A stretch of 64,000 nt of DNA from Ferrovibrio sp. (lineage in GTDB: Bacteria > Pseudomonadota > Alphaproteobacteria > Ferrovibrionales > Ferrovibrionaceae), in assembly GCA_017991315.1 (NCBI GenBank), contig JAGOQS010000003.1, positions 248,001-312,000 on the forward strand. Reading direction: 5' to 3'. Shown here piece after piece: positions 57,072-64,000 of this stretch. Each line of letters opens with the position of its first letter. Position 1 is the stretch's first letter. The notes beneath the pieces are model-generated. The model did not search any database and was not told the origin of the DNA. It saw only the letters and a list, made by a program, of their open reading frames with translations. Both the position numbers and the translations under genes were made by a program.

Positions 57072-59111
57072 TCAACTACCCAGAACGCCGCCATCGAGTT
57101 TGGTGATCACGATGACCGACGGCCGGGGCGGCATGTCGTCGCGGAAATCCGGCCAGCGGGTGGCCGGATCCTCGAAACTGGAAACCTTGCCGTTCTTGGT
57201 GAAGCTCTCGGCGCCATCGGCGGCCGGGTGCTGCACCGAGACGAACAGGCTCTTGTCGTCGGGGGTGAAATAGGGGCCGCAGATCTCGGCGCCGACCGGG
57301 TTGCGGTAGAACATCTTCGACTTGCCGCGGTTCGGGCCTTCGGTCTCCACCGCCCAGATGCCATCGGCGGTGCCGCTGGCCTTCTTCCAGGCTTCGCCCT
57401 GGTCGGTGCCGACCCAGAAGCGACCCTGGCTGTCGAAGGCGGCATTGTCGGGGCAGGCGAACCAGCCGTTGACGCTGGTTTCCGGGCCATAGGAGCCGGC
57501 CACCGCCGGGTTCAGCGGATCGCCACCCTTGATGAACAAATTCCAGGTGAAGCGCAGCGCGGCATGGTCGCCATTGGCTTCCACCATCTCGACGATCTGG
57601 CCCCATTCATTGGCAGCGCGCGGATTGCTGGCATCCACCTGATCGGCCTTGCGGCGGCTGTTGTTGGTCATGATGGCGTAGACCTTGCCGCTCACCGGGT
57701 TGACTTCCACTTCCTCGGGCCGATCCATCTTGGTGGCGCCGAGCAGGTCGGCGGCGCGGCGGGTCTCGATCAGCACATCGGCCTGGGACTGGAAGCCGTT
57801 GGCCTGGTTAAGCGGCCCCTGGCCGAAAACCAGCGGCAGCCATTCGCCGCTGCCATCGGCATTGTAGCGCGCCACATACAGCGTGCCGCTATCCAGCAGG
57901 TTCATGTTGGCGGCGCGATCAGCGGCGTTGAAACGGCCCGCCGTGACGAACTTGTAGACATACTCGAAACGCTCGTCGTCGCCGCAATACACCGCCACGC
58001 GGCCATCGCGGTTCACCACCGGGGTGGCGCCTTCATGCTTCACGCGGCCAAGCGCGGTGCGCTTCTTCGGCACCGAGCGCGGATCATAGGGATCGACTTC
58101 GACGATCCAGCCATAGCGGTTCGGCTCGTTCGGCTCCTTGTTGACATCGAAGCGGTCATGGAACTTGCCCCAGGCATACCAATTGTCCGGCACGCCGAAA
58201 CGCTTGTGGTTGCGGGCTTCCGGGTTGGCCTCGTCCAGCTTGCCCCAGAAATAGCCGTGGATGTTTTCCTCGCCCGAGAGCACGGTGCCCCAGGGCGTGA
58301 CGCCGCCGGCGCAATTGTTGATGGTGCCGATGACGCGGCGGCCCGTGGCATCCGCCTTGGTCTTCATCCGGGCATGGCCTGCGGCCGGGCCAGTGATCTC
58401 GAACGGCGTTTCCAGCGCATCCAGGCGGCGGTTATGGCGGCTGCCCGTCACCACCGACCATTTGCCTTCAGGCGTTTTCTGGATTTCCACCACGCTCATG
58501 CCATGCGCCGCCATCTCGATGGCGACCAGCTCGGGTGTCATATCCTTGAAGTTCACTTCCTTGATTTCCTGGCGGCCAAGGCCCGGGAACATCAGTTCTT
58601 CGTTGGTGTATTCGTGGTTCACCACCAGCAGGCCGCGGTTCGGATTGCTGCTGCCCAGCGGCAACGGCATGTAGGCGACATAGTCGTTGTTGTAGCCGAA
58701 CTGCTTCTGCTGCGCCTTGGCAGTCTGGTTGCGCGGATCGAAAGCCGGCGCGTCGGCGGTTACCGGATCGCCCCAGCGGATCAGCACATCGACGTTGTAG
58801 CCGGCGGCGACGTGATGGGTGCGGTCGACGCCATGCGTCACCTCGGCGAAGGCGAAGCTGTGGCGGGCCGGGGTCTTGCCCTGGGCTGCAGCGCTCTCGG
58901 GCAGCAGGGTGGCGGCGGGCAGGGCGGCGAGGGCGGTGCCGGCGGCGAGGCCCTTTAGCAGGTCGCGGCGGCCATAGCGGCGCGCGGCGATCTCGGCGAA
59001 CACATCGGTCGGCGCGGTGTTGATGCCGATATCCTGCGAGGCTTCGTAGGCCTGGGCGCGGGTCTGGCCGGCCTGGAGGCGGTGGGGTTTGCGAGGCGAA
59101 TCAAGGGTCAT
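57072..59111 (-). CDS. phoX: PhoX family alkaline phosphatase
   Basis: This 679-residue calcium/iron-type phosphatase of the DUF839/PhoX family has a Tat signal, twin Arg 48-49 in YGRRDLLKGLAAGTALAAL, after a 45-residue N-region, and is exported folded. Family parts seen are LLVVNHEYTNEELMFPG, NNCAGGVTPWGTVLSGEEN and YGWIVEVDPYDPRSVPKKRT. It probably releases phosphate from organophosphates outside the cytoplasm and is usually under PhoB control. No convincing Pho box can be read in the 263-nt gap upstream. A strong terminator follows the gene. Confidence 0.92.
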   Translation of the reverse strand: MTLDSPRKPHRLQAGQTRAQAYEASQDIGINTAPTDVFAEIAARRYGRRDLLKGLAAGTALAALPAATLLPESAAAQGKTPARHSFAFAEVTHGVDRTHHVAAGYNVDVLIRWGDPVTADAPAFDPRNQTAKAQQKQFGYNNDYVAYMPLPLGSSNPNRGLLVVNHEYTNEELMFPGLGRQEIKEVNFKDMTPELVAIEMAAHGMSVVEIQKTPEGKWSVVTGSRHNRRLDALETPFEITGPAAGHARMKTKADATGRRVIGTINNCAGGVTPWGTVLSGEENIHGYFWGKLDEANPEARNHKRFGVPDNWYAWGKFHDRFDVNKEPNEPNRYGWIVEVDPYDPRSVPKKRTALGRVKHEGATPVVNRDGRVAVYCGDDERFEYVYKFVTAGRFNAADRAANMNLLDSGTLYVARYNADGSGEWLPLVFGQGPLNQANGFQSQADVLIETRRAADLLGATKMDRPEEVEVNPVSGKVYAIMTNNSRRKADQVDASNPRAANEWGQIVEMVEANGDHAALRFTWNLFIKGGDPLNPAVAGSYGPETSVNGWFACPDNAAFDSQGRFWVGTDQGEAWKKASGTADGIWAVETEGPNRGKSKMFYRNPVGAEICGPYFTPDDKSLFVSVQHPAADGAESFTKNGKVSSFEDPATRWPDFRDDMPPRPSVIVITKLDGGVLGS

Positions 59112-59374
59112 GCCGGTAACTTTTCATAGGGGCTTGCGCGGATGCTGCGGGGCACGTGGCTGAATAGCCTGGGCGCAATACAACCCGATGAAGATTCGAT
59201 GTCCGATCTGTGACGCATGACGCGACGGACTTCGACTAAGGTCGCAGAGGCGCATCCGGGCTATCCTTTAAAGGACGTTCCCTGACGGCTTCACCAGGAC
59301 TAGAATTAGCAAAAAATAACGCCATGGCGCCGGGCCTTTATCCGTCAGCCGAGGCGATCTAGCCGGGAGGGGTT

Positions 59375-61291
59375 ATGCGGGTGATTGCAGGTTTACCGTC
59401 AGGGTTGCGGGCCGGGGTGCCGGTTCTGGTGATGTTGGTACTGGCGGCCATGGCGGCCTACACGTTCGGGCAGAGCCTGGGCGGCAATGCCCTGCTCGGC
59501 GCCCTGCTTGGTATCGGGCTGCTGACACTGCTGGGACTGGTATTCGTGATCGGCGGCGCTGGCGATGGCGGTTTTGGCGAAGCATTGCGGCGCTGGCCCG
59601 GCCTGCCTGCGAGCGCCCGGCCGACGGCGCATTTCGGCAGTTTCGAGCGGCTCGACACACTATGGGGTGATCTCCAGGCCGAGCGCGACGGCCTGCGGCA
59701 AAGAGTCAGCGAACTTGAACAGGCGGCAGCCGAACAGGCGCGGGCTGGCAAGGCTTCGGTCATGGCGGTGGCCGAGCTTTGCGGCGCCATTGCCGAGGGC
59801 GTGCTGCATCGCCGTGTCACCGGCTCGGACGATCAGGCTTTGGCACAGAGCTTCAACCACATGGCGGAAACGTTGGACGAAGTGGTCGGCGAGTTGAAGC
59901 AGCTTTTCGCCCGCATGGCGGAAGGCGATTTGTCGCATGGCATGGACTACACCCAGGGTGGCGATTTCGGCGCCATGCGCGATGGCGCGGAACAGGCGAT
60001 CCACCGCCTGAGCGAAGTGGTTGGCACTATCCTGCAGGCAGCGAACGAGATTTCCGCCTCCACGGTGCAATTGAACCGCGAAGCCACCGGCCTGGCGCAG
60101 AAGGCCGAGGCGCAGTCGGAATCCTTGAGCCAGGTGGCTGCCGATACCCAGAGCCTGAACGAGGCCGCGCATGCCAACGAGGCCGCCGCCAAGCGCGCCA
60201 ACCAGCAGGCCGGACAGGCGCGCGGCGCGGCGGAAAACGGCGTCAAGGTGGTGAACCGTTCGATCGAGGCAATGAACGAGATGGCGGAAATGTCGCAGCG
60301 CATTTCCGAAATCACCTCGCTGATCAACGAGATTGCCTTCCAGACCAACCTGCTGGCGCTGAATGCCAGCGTGGAAGCGGCCCGCGCTGGCGAAGCGGGG
60401 AAAGGCTTTGCCGTGGTGGCGCAGGAAGTGCGTGCGCTGGCCGGGCGCTCGGCCAATGCGTCGAAGGATATTGGCGCCATCATCAAGCAATCGAATGACA
60501 AGGTCCGATCCGGCGTCGAGCTGGTATCGGAAACCGGCACCGTGCTGCAGCAGATTGTCGGCGCCATCGACAGCATGGGGCAGCAGCTTGTCGATATCGA
60601 AACCGCGTCAAGCGAACAGGTTGACCGCGTGCGCGGTGTTGCCGGTGCCATTCGGGGCATGGATCAGGGCACCAAGGAATATCTGGCGGTGGTGCAGCGC
60701 ACCTCGTCGTCGATCCAGGTGATCGACAAGCAGGTGGCGGCGCTGGCGGAGCAGACCGCCTTCGTCACCACGGCTGCCGATCTGCCTTTCGTGCGTGCAG
60801 CCAAGCAGGGTGCCGGCCAGATCATGGAAATCTTCGAGCGCGGCCTGACCAGCGGTGAAATCCGCCTGGAAGACCTGTTCGACGAGAATTACGTGCCGAT
60901 CCAGGGCAGCAACCCGCAGCAGCATATGACGCGGTTCGTCAAATTCACCGACGCCTACCTGCCAAAGATTCAGGAGCCGATCCTCTCGGCCAATAGCGGC
61001 ATCGCCTTCTGCGCTGCCATCGACCGCAACGGCTTCCTGCCGACTCACAATCTGAAATACAGCCAGCCGCAGGGCAGCGACCCGGTATGGAATGCCGCCA
61101 ACAGCCGCAACCGCCGCATCTTTGGCGATCCGGTCGGTCTCGCCTGCGGCCGCAACACCAAGCCCTATCTGCTGCAATGCTATCGCCGCGACATGGGTGG
61201 CGGTATGCTGCTGCTGATGAAGGACGTGTCAGCCCCGATCAACATCCAGGGCCGCCACTGGGGCGGCTTCCGGATTGGGTTCAAGGTTTAG
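59375..61291 (+). CDS. Methyl-accepting chemotaxis protein with C-terminal sensory region
   Basis: The 638-residue receptor has two N-terminal membrane helices (about 12-31 and 39-61) with almost no periplasmic loop. A linker and HAMP-like part follows (NHMAETLDEVVGELKQLF), then the MCP signalling domain with hairpin tip IAFQTNLLALNASVEAARAG. After the coiled coil, about 160 residues form a C-terminal domain (VPIQGSNPQQHMTRFVKF, GRHWGGFRIGFKV) like that of other alphaproteobacterial MCPs with cytoplasmic sensing. It therefore probably senses an internal or membrane state. No che genes are nearby. Confidence 0.9.
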   Translation: MRVIAGLPSGLRAGVPVLVMLVLAAMAAYTFGQSLGGNALLGALLGIGLLTLLGLVFVIGGAGDGGFGEALRRWPGLPASARPTAHFGSFERLDTLWGDLQAERDGLRQRVSELEQAAAEQARAGKASVMAVAELCGAIAEGVLHRRVTGSDDQALAQSFNHMAETLDEVVGELKQLFARMAEGDLSHGMDYTQGGDFGAMRDGAEQAIHRLSEVVGTILQAANEISASTVQLNREATGLAQKAEAQSESLSQVAADTQSLNEAAHANEAAAKRANQQAGQARGAAENGVKVVNRSIEAMNEMAEMSQRISEITSLINEIAFQTNLLALNASVEAARAGEAGKGFAVVAQEVRALAGRSANASKDIGAIIKQSNDKVRSGVELVSETGTVLQQIVGAIDSMGQQLVDIETASSEQVDRVRGVAGAIRGMDQGTKEYLAVVQRTSSSIQVIDKQVAALAEQTAFVTTAADLPFVRAAKQGAGQIMEIFERGLTSGEIRLEDLFDENYVPIQGSNPQQHMTRFVKFTDAYLPKIQEPILSANSGIAFCAAIDRNGFLPTHNLKYSQPQGSDPVWNAANSRNRRIFGDPVGLACGRNTKPYLLQCYRRDMGGGMLLLMKDVSAPINIQGRHWGGFRIGFKV

Positions 61292-61302
61292 TTCGACACG
61301 GT

Positions 61303-61412
61303 CGTCATGCCCGGGCTTGACCCGGGCATCTTTATCAATCGGCATGAGATGCGCGGATCAAGTCCGCGCATGACGTTGCTTTTTTCGTCATGCCCCGCGA
61401 AGGCGGAGCATC
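61303..61412. repeat. Palindromic repeat pair plus a related degenerate unit (MCP/xthA convergent gap)
   Basis: Units 61303-61330 (stem GCCCGGG/CCCGGGC) and 61348-61375 (inverse, stem GCGCGGA/TCCGCGC) belong to the same family as those at 14325 and 24883. A weaker unit (CGTCATGCCCCGCGAAGGCG) spans 61386-61412. The array lies between the ends of the chemoreceptor and xthA genes, with T-rich DNA after the second unit, and probably terminates both. Confidence 0.8.
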
Positions 61413-61426
61413 CACGCGTTTGTTTT

Positions 61427-62194
61427 TTATTCTATCTCCACCCAGACCGGCACGTGGTCGGAAGCTTTTTCCAGGCCGCGCGGCTGGCGGTCGATCTCGC
61501 AGGCCTTGAGCCGGTCGGCGAGTTGCGGGCTGAGCAGGAAATGGTCGATGCGCAGGCCGTGATTCTTGAACCAGGCGCCAGCCTGATAATCCCAGAAGGA
61601 ATAATCCTGCACATGCGGGTGCAGTGCGCGCCAGGCTTCGGTGAGGCCTAAATTAAGCAGCGCGCGGAAACGCTGGCGTGTGTCGATAGTGCAGAGTGCG
61701 TCTTCCTGCCAGCCGGCCGGATCGTAGACATCGGCATCGGTGGGGCAGACATTGTAATCGCCAGCCAACAGGAACGGCACATCGCGCGCCAGCAAGCTCG
61801 CGGCATGGGCTTCCAGCCGCCGCATCCAGGCCAGCTTGTACTCATACTTGTCGCCGGGGCGCGGGTTGCCGTTCGGCAGGTAGAGACCGCCCATGGTCAC
61901 GCCGCCGATATCGGCCTCGATATAGCGTGCCTGTTCGTCGCTATCGTCGCCGGGCAGGCGGGTGCGCACGGCATCCACGGGCAGCTTCGAGAGCAGCGCA
62001 ACGCCATTATAGCTTTTCTGGCCATGGGGTATGGCCTTGTAGCCCAACGCCTCGAATTCCAGCGTGGGGAAATCGGCATCGACGCATTTGATTTCCTGCA
62101 ACAAGGCCACATCCGGCTGAGCGCGTTTCAGCCATTCCAGCACATTGGGCAGGCGGGCCTTCACCGAATTGACATTCCAGGTGGCGATTTTCAT
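61427..62194 (-). CDS. xthA: Exodeoxyribonuclease III
   Basis: The 255-residue AP endonuclease/3'-exonuclease of the EEP superfamily starts with MKIATWNVNSVKARLPNVL. It has LLQEIKCVD with the metal-binding Glu, GDYNVCPTDADVYDP and the C-terminal RIDHFLLSPQL and SDHVPVWVEIE with the catalytic Asp-His pair. It acts in base-excision repair at abasic sites. The cysteine-hydrolase-like gene lies upstream across 15 nt on the same strand. Confidence 0.95.
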   Translation of the reverse strand: MKIATWNVNSVKARLPNVLEWLKRAQPDVALLQEIKCVDADFPTLEFEALGYKAIPHGQKSYNGVALLSKLPVDAVRTRLPGDDSDEQARYIEADIGGVTMGGLYLPNGNPRPGDKYEYKLAWMRRLEAHAASLLARDVPFLLAGDYNVCPTDADVYDPAGWQEDALCTIDTRQRFRALLNLGLTEAWRALHPHVQDYSFWDYQAGAWFKNHGLRIDHFLLSPQLADRLKACEIDRQPRGLEKASDHVPVWVEIE

Positions 62195-62209
62195 GCGGCG
62201 CTCAAACTA

Positions 62210-62770
62210 TTAGGGCAGGGCGGCCAGAATCGCCGCCGTGTCGCGGATGGTACAATATTCACTGTCCATGTTCGCCAGAGACATGGCATGGACTTCGTCC
62301 GCCGAGCGCAGCCGCCCGGCATGGTCGCGCTTGGCGAAGCAGAAGCAGGCATCCTGCACCAGGGCGGTATCGAAGCCGAGGTTGCCGGCCATGCGCACGG
62401 TGGCTTCCACCGAATTGTTGGTGACAACGCCGGCCACCACCAGGGCAGTGATACCGTGCTGGCGCAAATGGGCTTCCAGGCCAGTGCCGATGAAGGCGGA
62501 GTTGACTTGCTTGGCGATCACGGTCTCGCCGGGCAGCGGCAGGGCTTCCGGCTTGAAGTCGTTGCCCTTCTGGCCGGGCCGGTAGGCGGAATGGGCATGC
62601 ACGCTGTCATGCTTCACATGGATCACCGGCCAGCCCTGGCCACGCCAGGCGGCGAGCAGGGCTGCGATATTGGCTTCGGCTTGAGGATTGTTGCGCGGGC
62701 CATCGGCTGCGTGATAGGGCGCGTCGATAGCGTGCTGCAGGTCGATAACCAGCAGGGCCGGCGCGGTCAC
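62210..62770 (-). CDS. Isochorismatase-fold cysteine hydrolase family protein (Ser at the Cys position)
   Basis: The 186-residue alpha/beta protein starts at GTG 62770 (TAPALLVIDLQHAID), with the first catalytic Asp10. The conserved Lys region is ETVIAKQVNSAFIGT. In the nucleophile loop VVAGVVTNNSVEATVRMAGN, Ser120 stands where isochorismatase and nicotinamidase have Cys. The variant TNNSVEATVRMAGN is, to my knowledge, shared by a subgroup of family members, so it is not a sequencing error by itself. Activity is uncertain. No Shine-Dalgarno sequence is clear; the gene starts 7 nt after erpA and may be translated by coupling. Confidence 0.85.
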   Translation of the reverse strand: MTAPALLVIDLQHAIDAPYHAADGPRNNPQAEANIAALLAAWRGQGWPVIHVKHDSVHAHSAYRPGQKGNDFKPEALPLPGETVIAKQVNSAFIGTGLEAHLRQHGITALVVAGVVTNNSVEATVRMAGNLGFDTALVQDACFCFAKRDHAGRLRSADEVHAMSLANMDSEYCTIRDTAAILAALP

Positions 62771-62777
62771 GCCAGGA

Positions 62778-63179
62778 TCAGACGGCGAAGGAATTGCCGC
62801 AGCCGCAGCTCGAGGTGGCCAGCGGGTTGCGGATCTGGAAGCCGGCGCCGGAAAGGTCTTCCACGAAGTCGATTTCCGAGCCGCGCATGTAATCGGCGGA
62901 AATCTGGTCCAGCACCAGGGTGGCGCCATCGCGCTCGATGAGCAGGTCGTCGCCGGTCACGGCGTCGTCCAGCGTAAAGCCGTACTGGAAGCCGGAGCAG
63001 CCGCCGCCGGAAACCGACACGCGCAGCTTCAGCGCCGGATTGGCCTCGGCCTCGACAATAGTGCGGATCCGCTTGGCCGCATTGGCCGAAAGCGTCACCG
63101 GGAGCGCCCCTGGCGTTGCCACCTGGGGGGCGGTTCCGCCTGCGAGTTCCTGCACTTGCGCGTCCATCGGCCTATTCAT
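62778..63179 (-). CDS. erpA: Iron-sulfur cluster insertion protein ErpA (A-type carrier)
   Basis: This 133-residue A-type carrier has the three conserved cysteines in SGGGCSGFQYGF and SSCGCGNSF. The first 25 or so residues (NRPMDAQVQELAGGTAPQVA) are a low-conservation extension, and ATG 63167 is an alternative start. It transfers Fe-S clusters to apoproteins. It is first in a minus-strand run with the cysteine-hydrolase-like gene and xthA, and divergent from argS with 159 nt between starts. The ErpA rather than IscA label is inferred from the extended N-terminus and absence of isc genes. Confidence 0.93.
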   Translation of the reverse strand: MNRPMDAQVQELAGGTAPQVATPGALPVTLSANAAKRIRTIVEAEANPALKLRVSVSGGGCSGFQYGFTLDDAVTGDDLLIERDGATLVLDQISADYMRGSEIDFVEDLSGAGFQIRNPLATSSCGCGNSFAV

Positions 63180-63338
63180 CTCCGGTTTACCAAGGCTTTA
63201 CCCTTGCAAGTCCAGTATTTAGGGAGTTTCTCGCGGATGTCAATTTGCGGTATCCCGGGCCGGAGCCGGCGTTGCCACGCCCGGCCTCGGCCTATAGTGT
63301 CCGCCTCCGCGATTCGTAACCCTTGAGCCTTGGAATAA

Positions 63339-64000
63339 ATGAACGTTTTTGCCGATTTCCGCCGCGCCGTCCTGGATGCCGTGCAGCAGCTTGCTGCCCA
63401 GCAGGTGCTCCCTGAGGGGCTGCCGTTGCAGGCCGTCACGGTTGAGCCGCCGCGCGACCCCAGCCATGGCGACCTTGCCACCAATGCCGCCATGGTGCTG
63501 GCCAAGCCGGCCAAGCTGAACCCGCGCCTGCTCGCCGAGAAGCTGCAGCCGCTGTTGGCCGCCCTGCCATCCGTCACCGCCGTCGAGATCGCCGGCCCCG
63601 GCTTCATCAACCTGCGCCTCAACCCTGCCCATTGGCAGGCCCAGACCGCCGTGATCCTCAAGGCCGGCACCGGCTATGGCGACAGCCAGTTGGGCCGGGG
63701 CGAGCCGGTGAATGTGGAATATGTCTCGGCCAACCCGACCGGCCCGATGCATGTCGGCCATTGCCGTGGCGCCGTGTTCGGCGACGCACTGGCAGCCTTG
63801 CTGGAAAAGGCCGGCTACATGGTCTGCCGCGAATACTACATCAACGATGCCGGCGCCCAGGTGGATGTGCTGGCGCGCTCCGCCCATCTGCGCTACCGCG
63901 AGGCCTTGGGCGAGAGCATCGAGATTCCGGAAGGGCTCTATCCCGGCGACTATCTCAAGCCGGTGGGCGCAGCGCTGGCCAAGCAGTATGGCGACAAATT
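63339..64000 (+). CDS. argS: Arginyl-tRNA synthetase, 5' part
   Basis: The gene starts at ATG 63339 ([20 protein letters not shown]) and runs off the window end. The visible 220 codons hold the ArgRS-specific N-terminal Add-1 domain ([25 protein letters not shown]) and the beginning of the class I catalytic domain with [16 protein letters not shown], where HVGH is the HIGH motif. [14 protein letters not shown] follows. It charges tRNA-Arg. No frameshift is seen in the visible part. Confidence 0.95.
   Translation, partial: MNVFADFRRAVLDAVQQLAAQQVLPEGLPLQAVTVEPPRDPSHGDLATNAAMVLAKPAKLNPRLLAEKLQPLLAALPSVTAVEIAGPGFINLRLNPAHWQAQTAVILKAGTGYGDSQLGRGEPVNVEYVSANPTGPMHVGHCRGAVFGDALAALLEKAGYMVCREYYINDAGAQVDVLARSAHLRYREALGESIEIPEGLYPGDYLKPVGAALAKQYGDK

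Noticed and set aside
57057..58958. Long plus-strand frame opposite phoX
   Set aside because: Antisense shadow of a clear PhoX gene; no motif or ribosome site.
59195..59235. Possible Pho box upstream of phoX (TGACGCATGACGCG)
   Set aside because: The repeat period is about 7 nt rather than the 11 nt of tandem PhoB half-sites, and the sequence match is poor.

Overview
The window is 64 kb of GC-rich, densely packed bacterial chromosome. Its gene content (mfd, sdhE, recG, a trpGDC-moaC-moeA run, a PAS_5-family protein, TRAP and Bug-type binding proteins, valine degradation feeding propionyl-CoA carboxylase) points to an alphaproteobacterium, most plausibly of the Rhodospirillales. That placement is inferred from family content, not from a marker phylogeny. 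I see no rRNA, tRNA, CRISPR array, prophage or intact insertion sequence.

Layout. 0-3 kb: an orphan membrane sensor histidine kinase. 3-14.3 kb: a catabolic block holding valine-pathway genes (mmsA, an acyl-CoA dehydrogenase, a 3-hydroxyisobutyryl-CoA hydrolase, mmsB, a second crotonase), a pentapeptide-repeat protein, pccB-pccA and the biotin transporter bioY. MmsA makes propionyl-CoA, PccAB carboxylates it and BioY can supply PccA's biotin, so the block is metabolically coherent. 14.4-20.4 kb: DNA repair (recG, mfd) with sdhE. 20.4-25 kb: PAS_5 protein, a DsbA/FrnE-like protein, a short-chain dehydrogenase and a KefF/KefC-like pair. 25-31 kb: an acyl-CoA ligase, MFS, TctC-like binding protein and AraC regulator cluster plus a divergent MFS gene. 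31-36 kb: an RND efflux pump with a divergent TetR regulator and a candidate operator. 36-40 kb: an RLAN/ATP-grasp (RimK-like) protein with a GNAT enzyme, divergent from a secreted Rap1a-like protein and a rhomboid protease, ending in a 274-bp highly structured inverted-repeat element. 40-46 kb: a tartrate/isopropylmalate-type dehydrogenase, an MBL-fold hydrolase, moeA, moaC, trpC, trpD and trpG on the minus strand. 46.5-49.6 kb: a complete TRAP transporter. 49.6-57 kb: a diguanylate cyclase, two unrecognised small proteins, an orphan SsuA/NMT1-like binding protein, argC, a gamma-carbonic anhydrase, a second pentapeptide protein, a small DUF6961-like gene and an Hpt-like protein lacking its histidine. 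57-64 kb: PhoX phosphatase, a chemoreceptor with a C-terminal sensory region, xthA, a cysteine-hydrolase-fold protein with Ser at the catalytic Cys position, erpA and the start of argS.

Two kinds of repeat stand out. A 28-nt palindromic unit (CGTCATGC..GGACTTGATCC..GCATC type) occurs at four loci, three of them between convergent genes, where it probably acts as a bidirectional terminator. The element at 39861-40134 has perfect 25-bp terminal inverted repeats that begin and end with TA and two large internal hairpins. It looks like a non-autonomous (MITE-like) element and is the most unusual structure in the window. The RLAN/GNAT/Rap1a-like/rhomboid neighbourhood next to it is the best candidate for a poorly described peptide- or protein-modification system.
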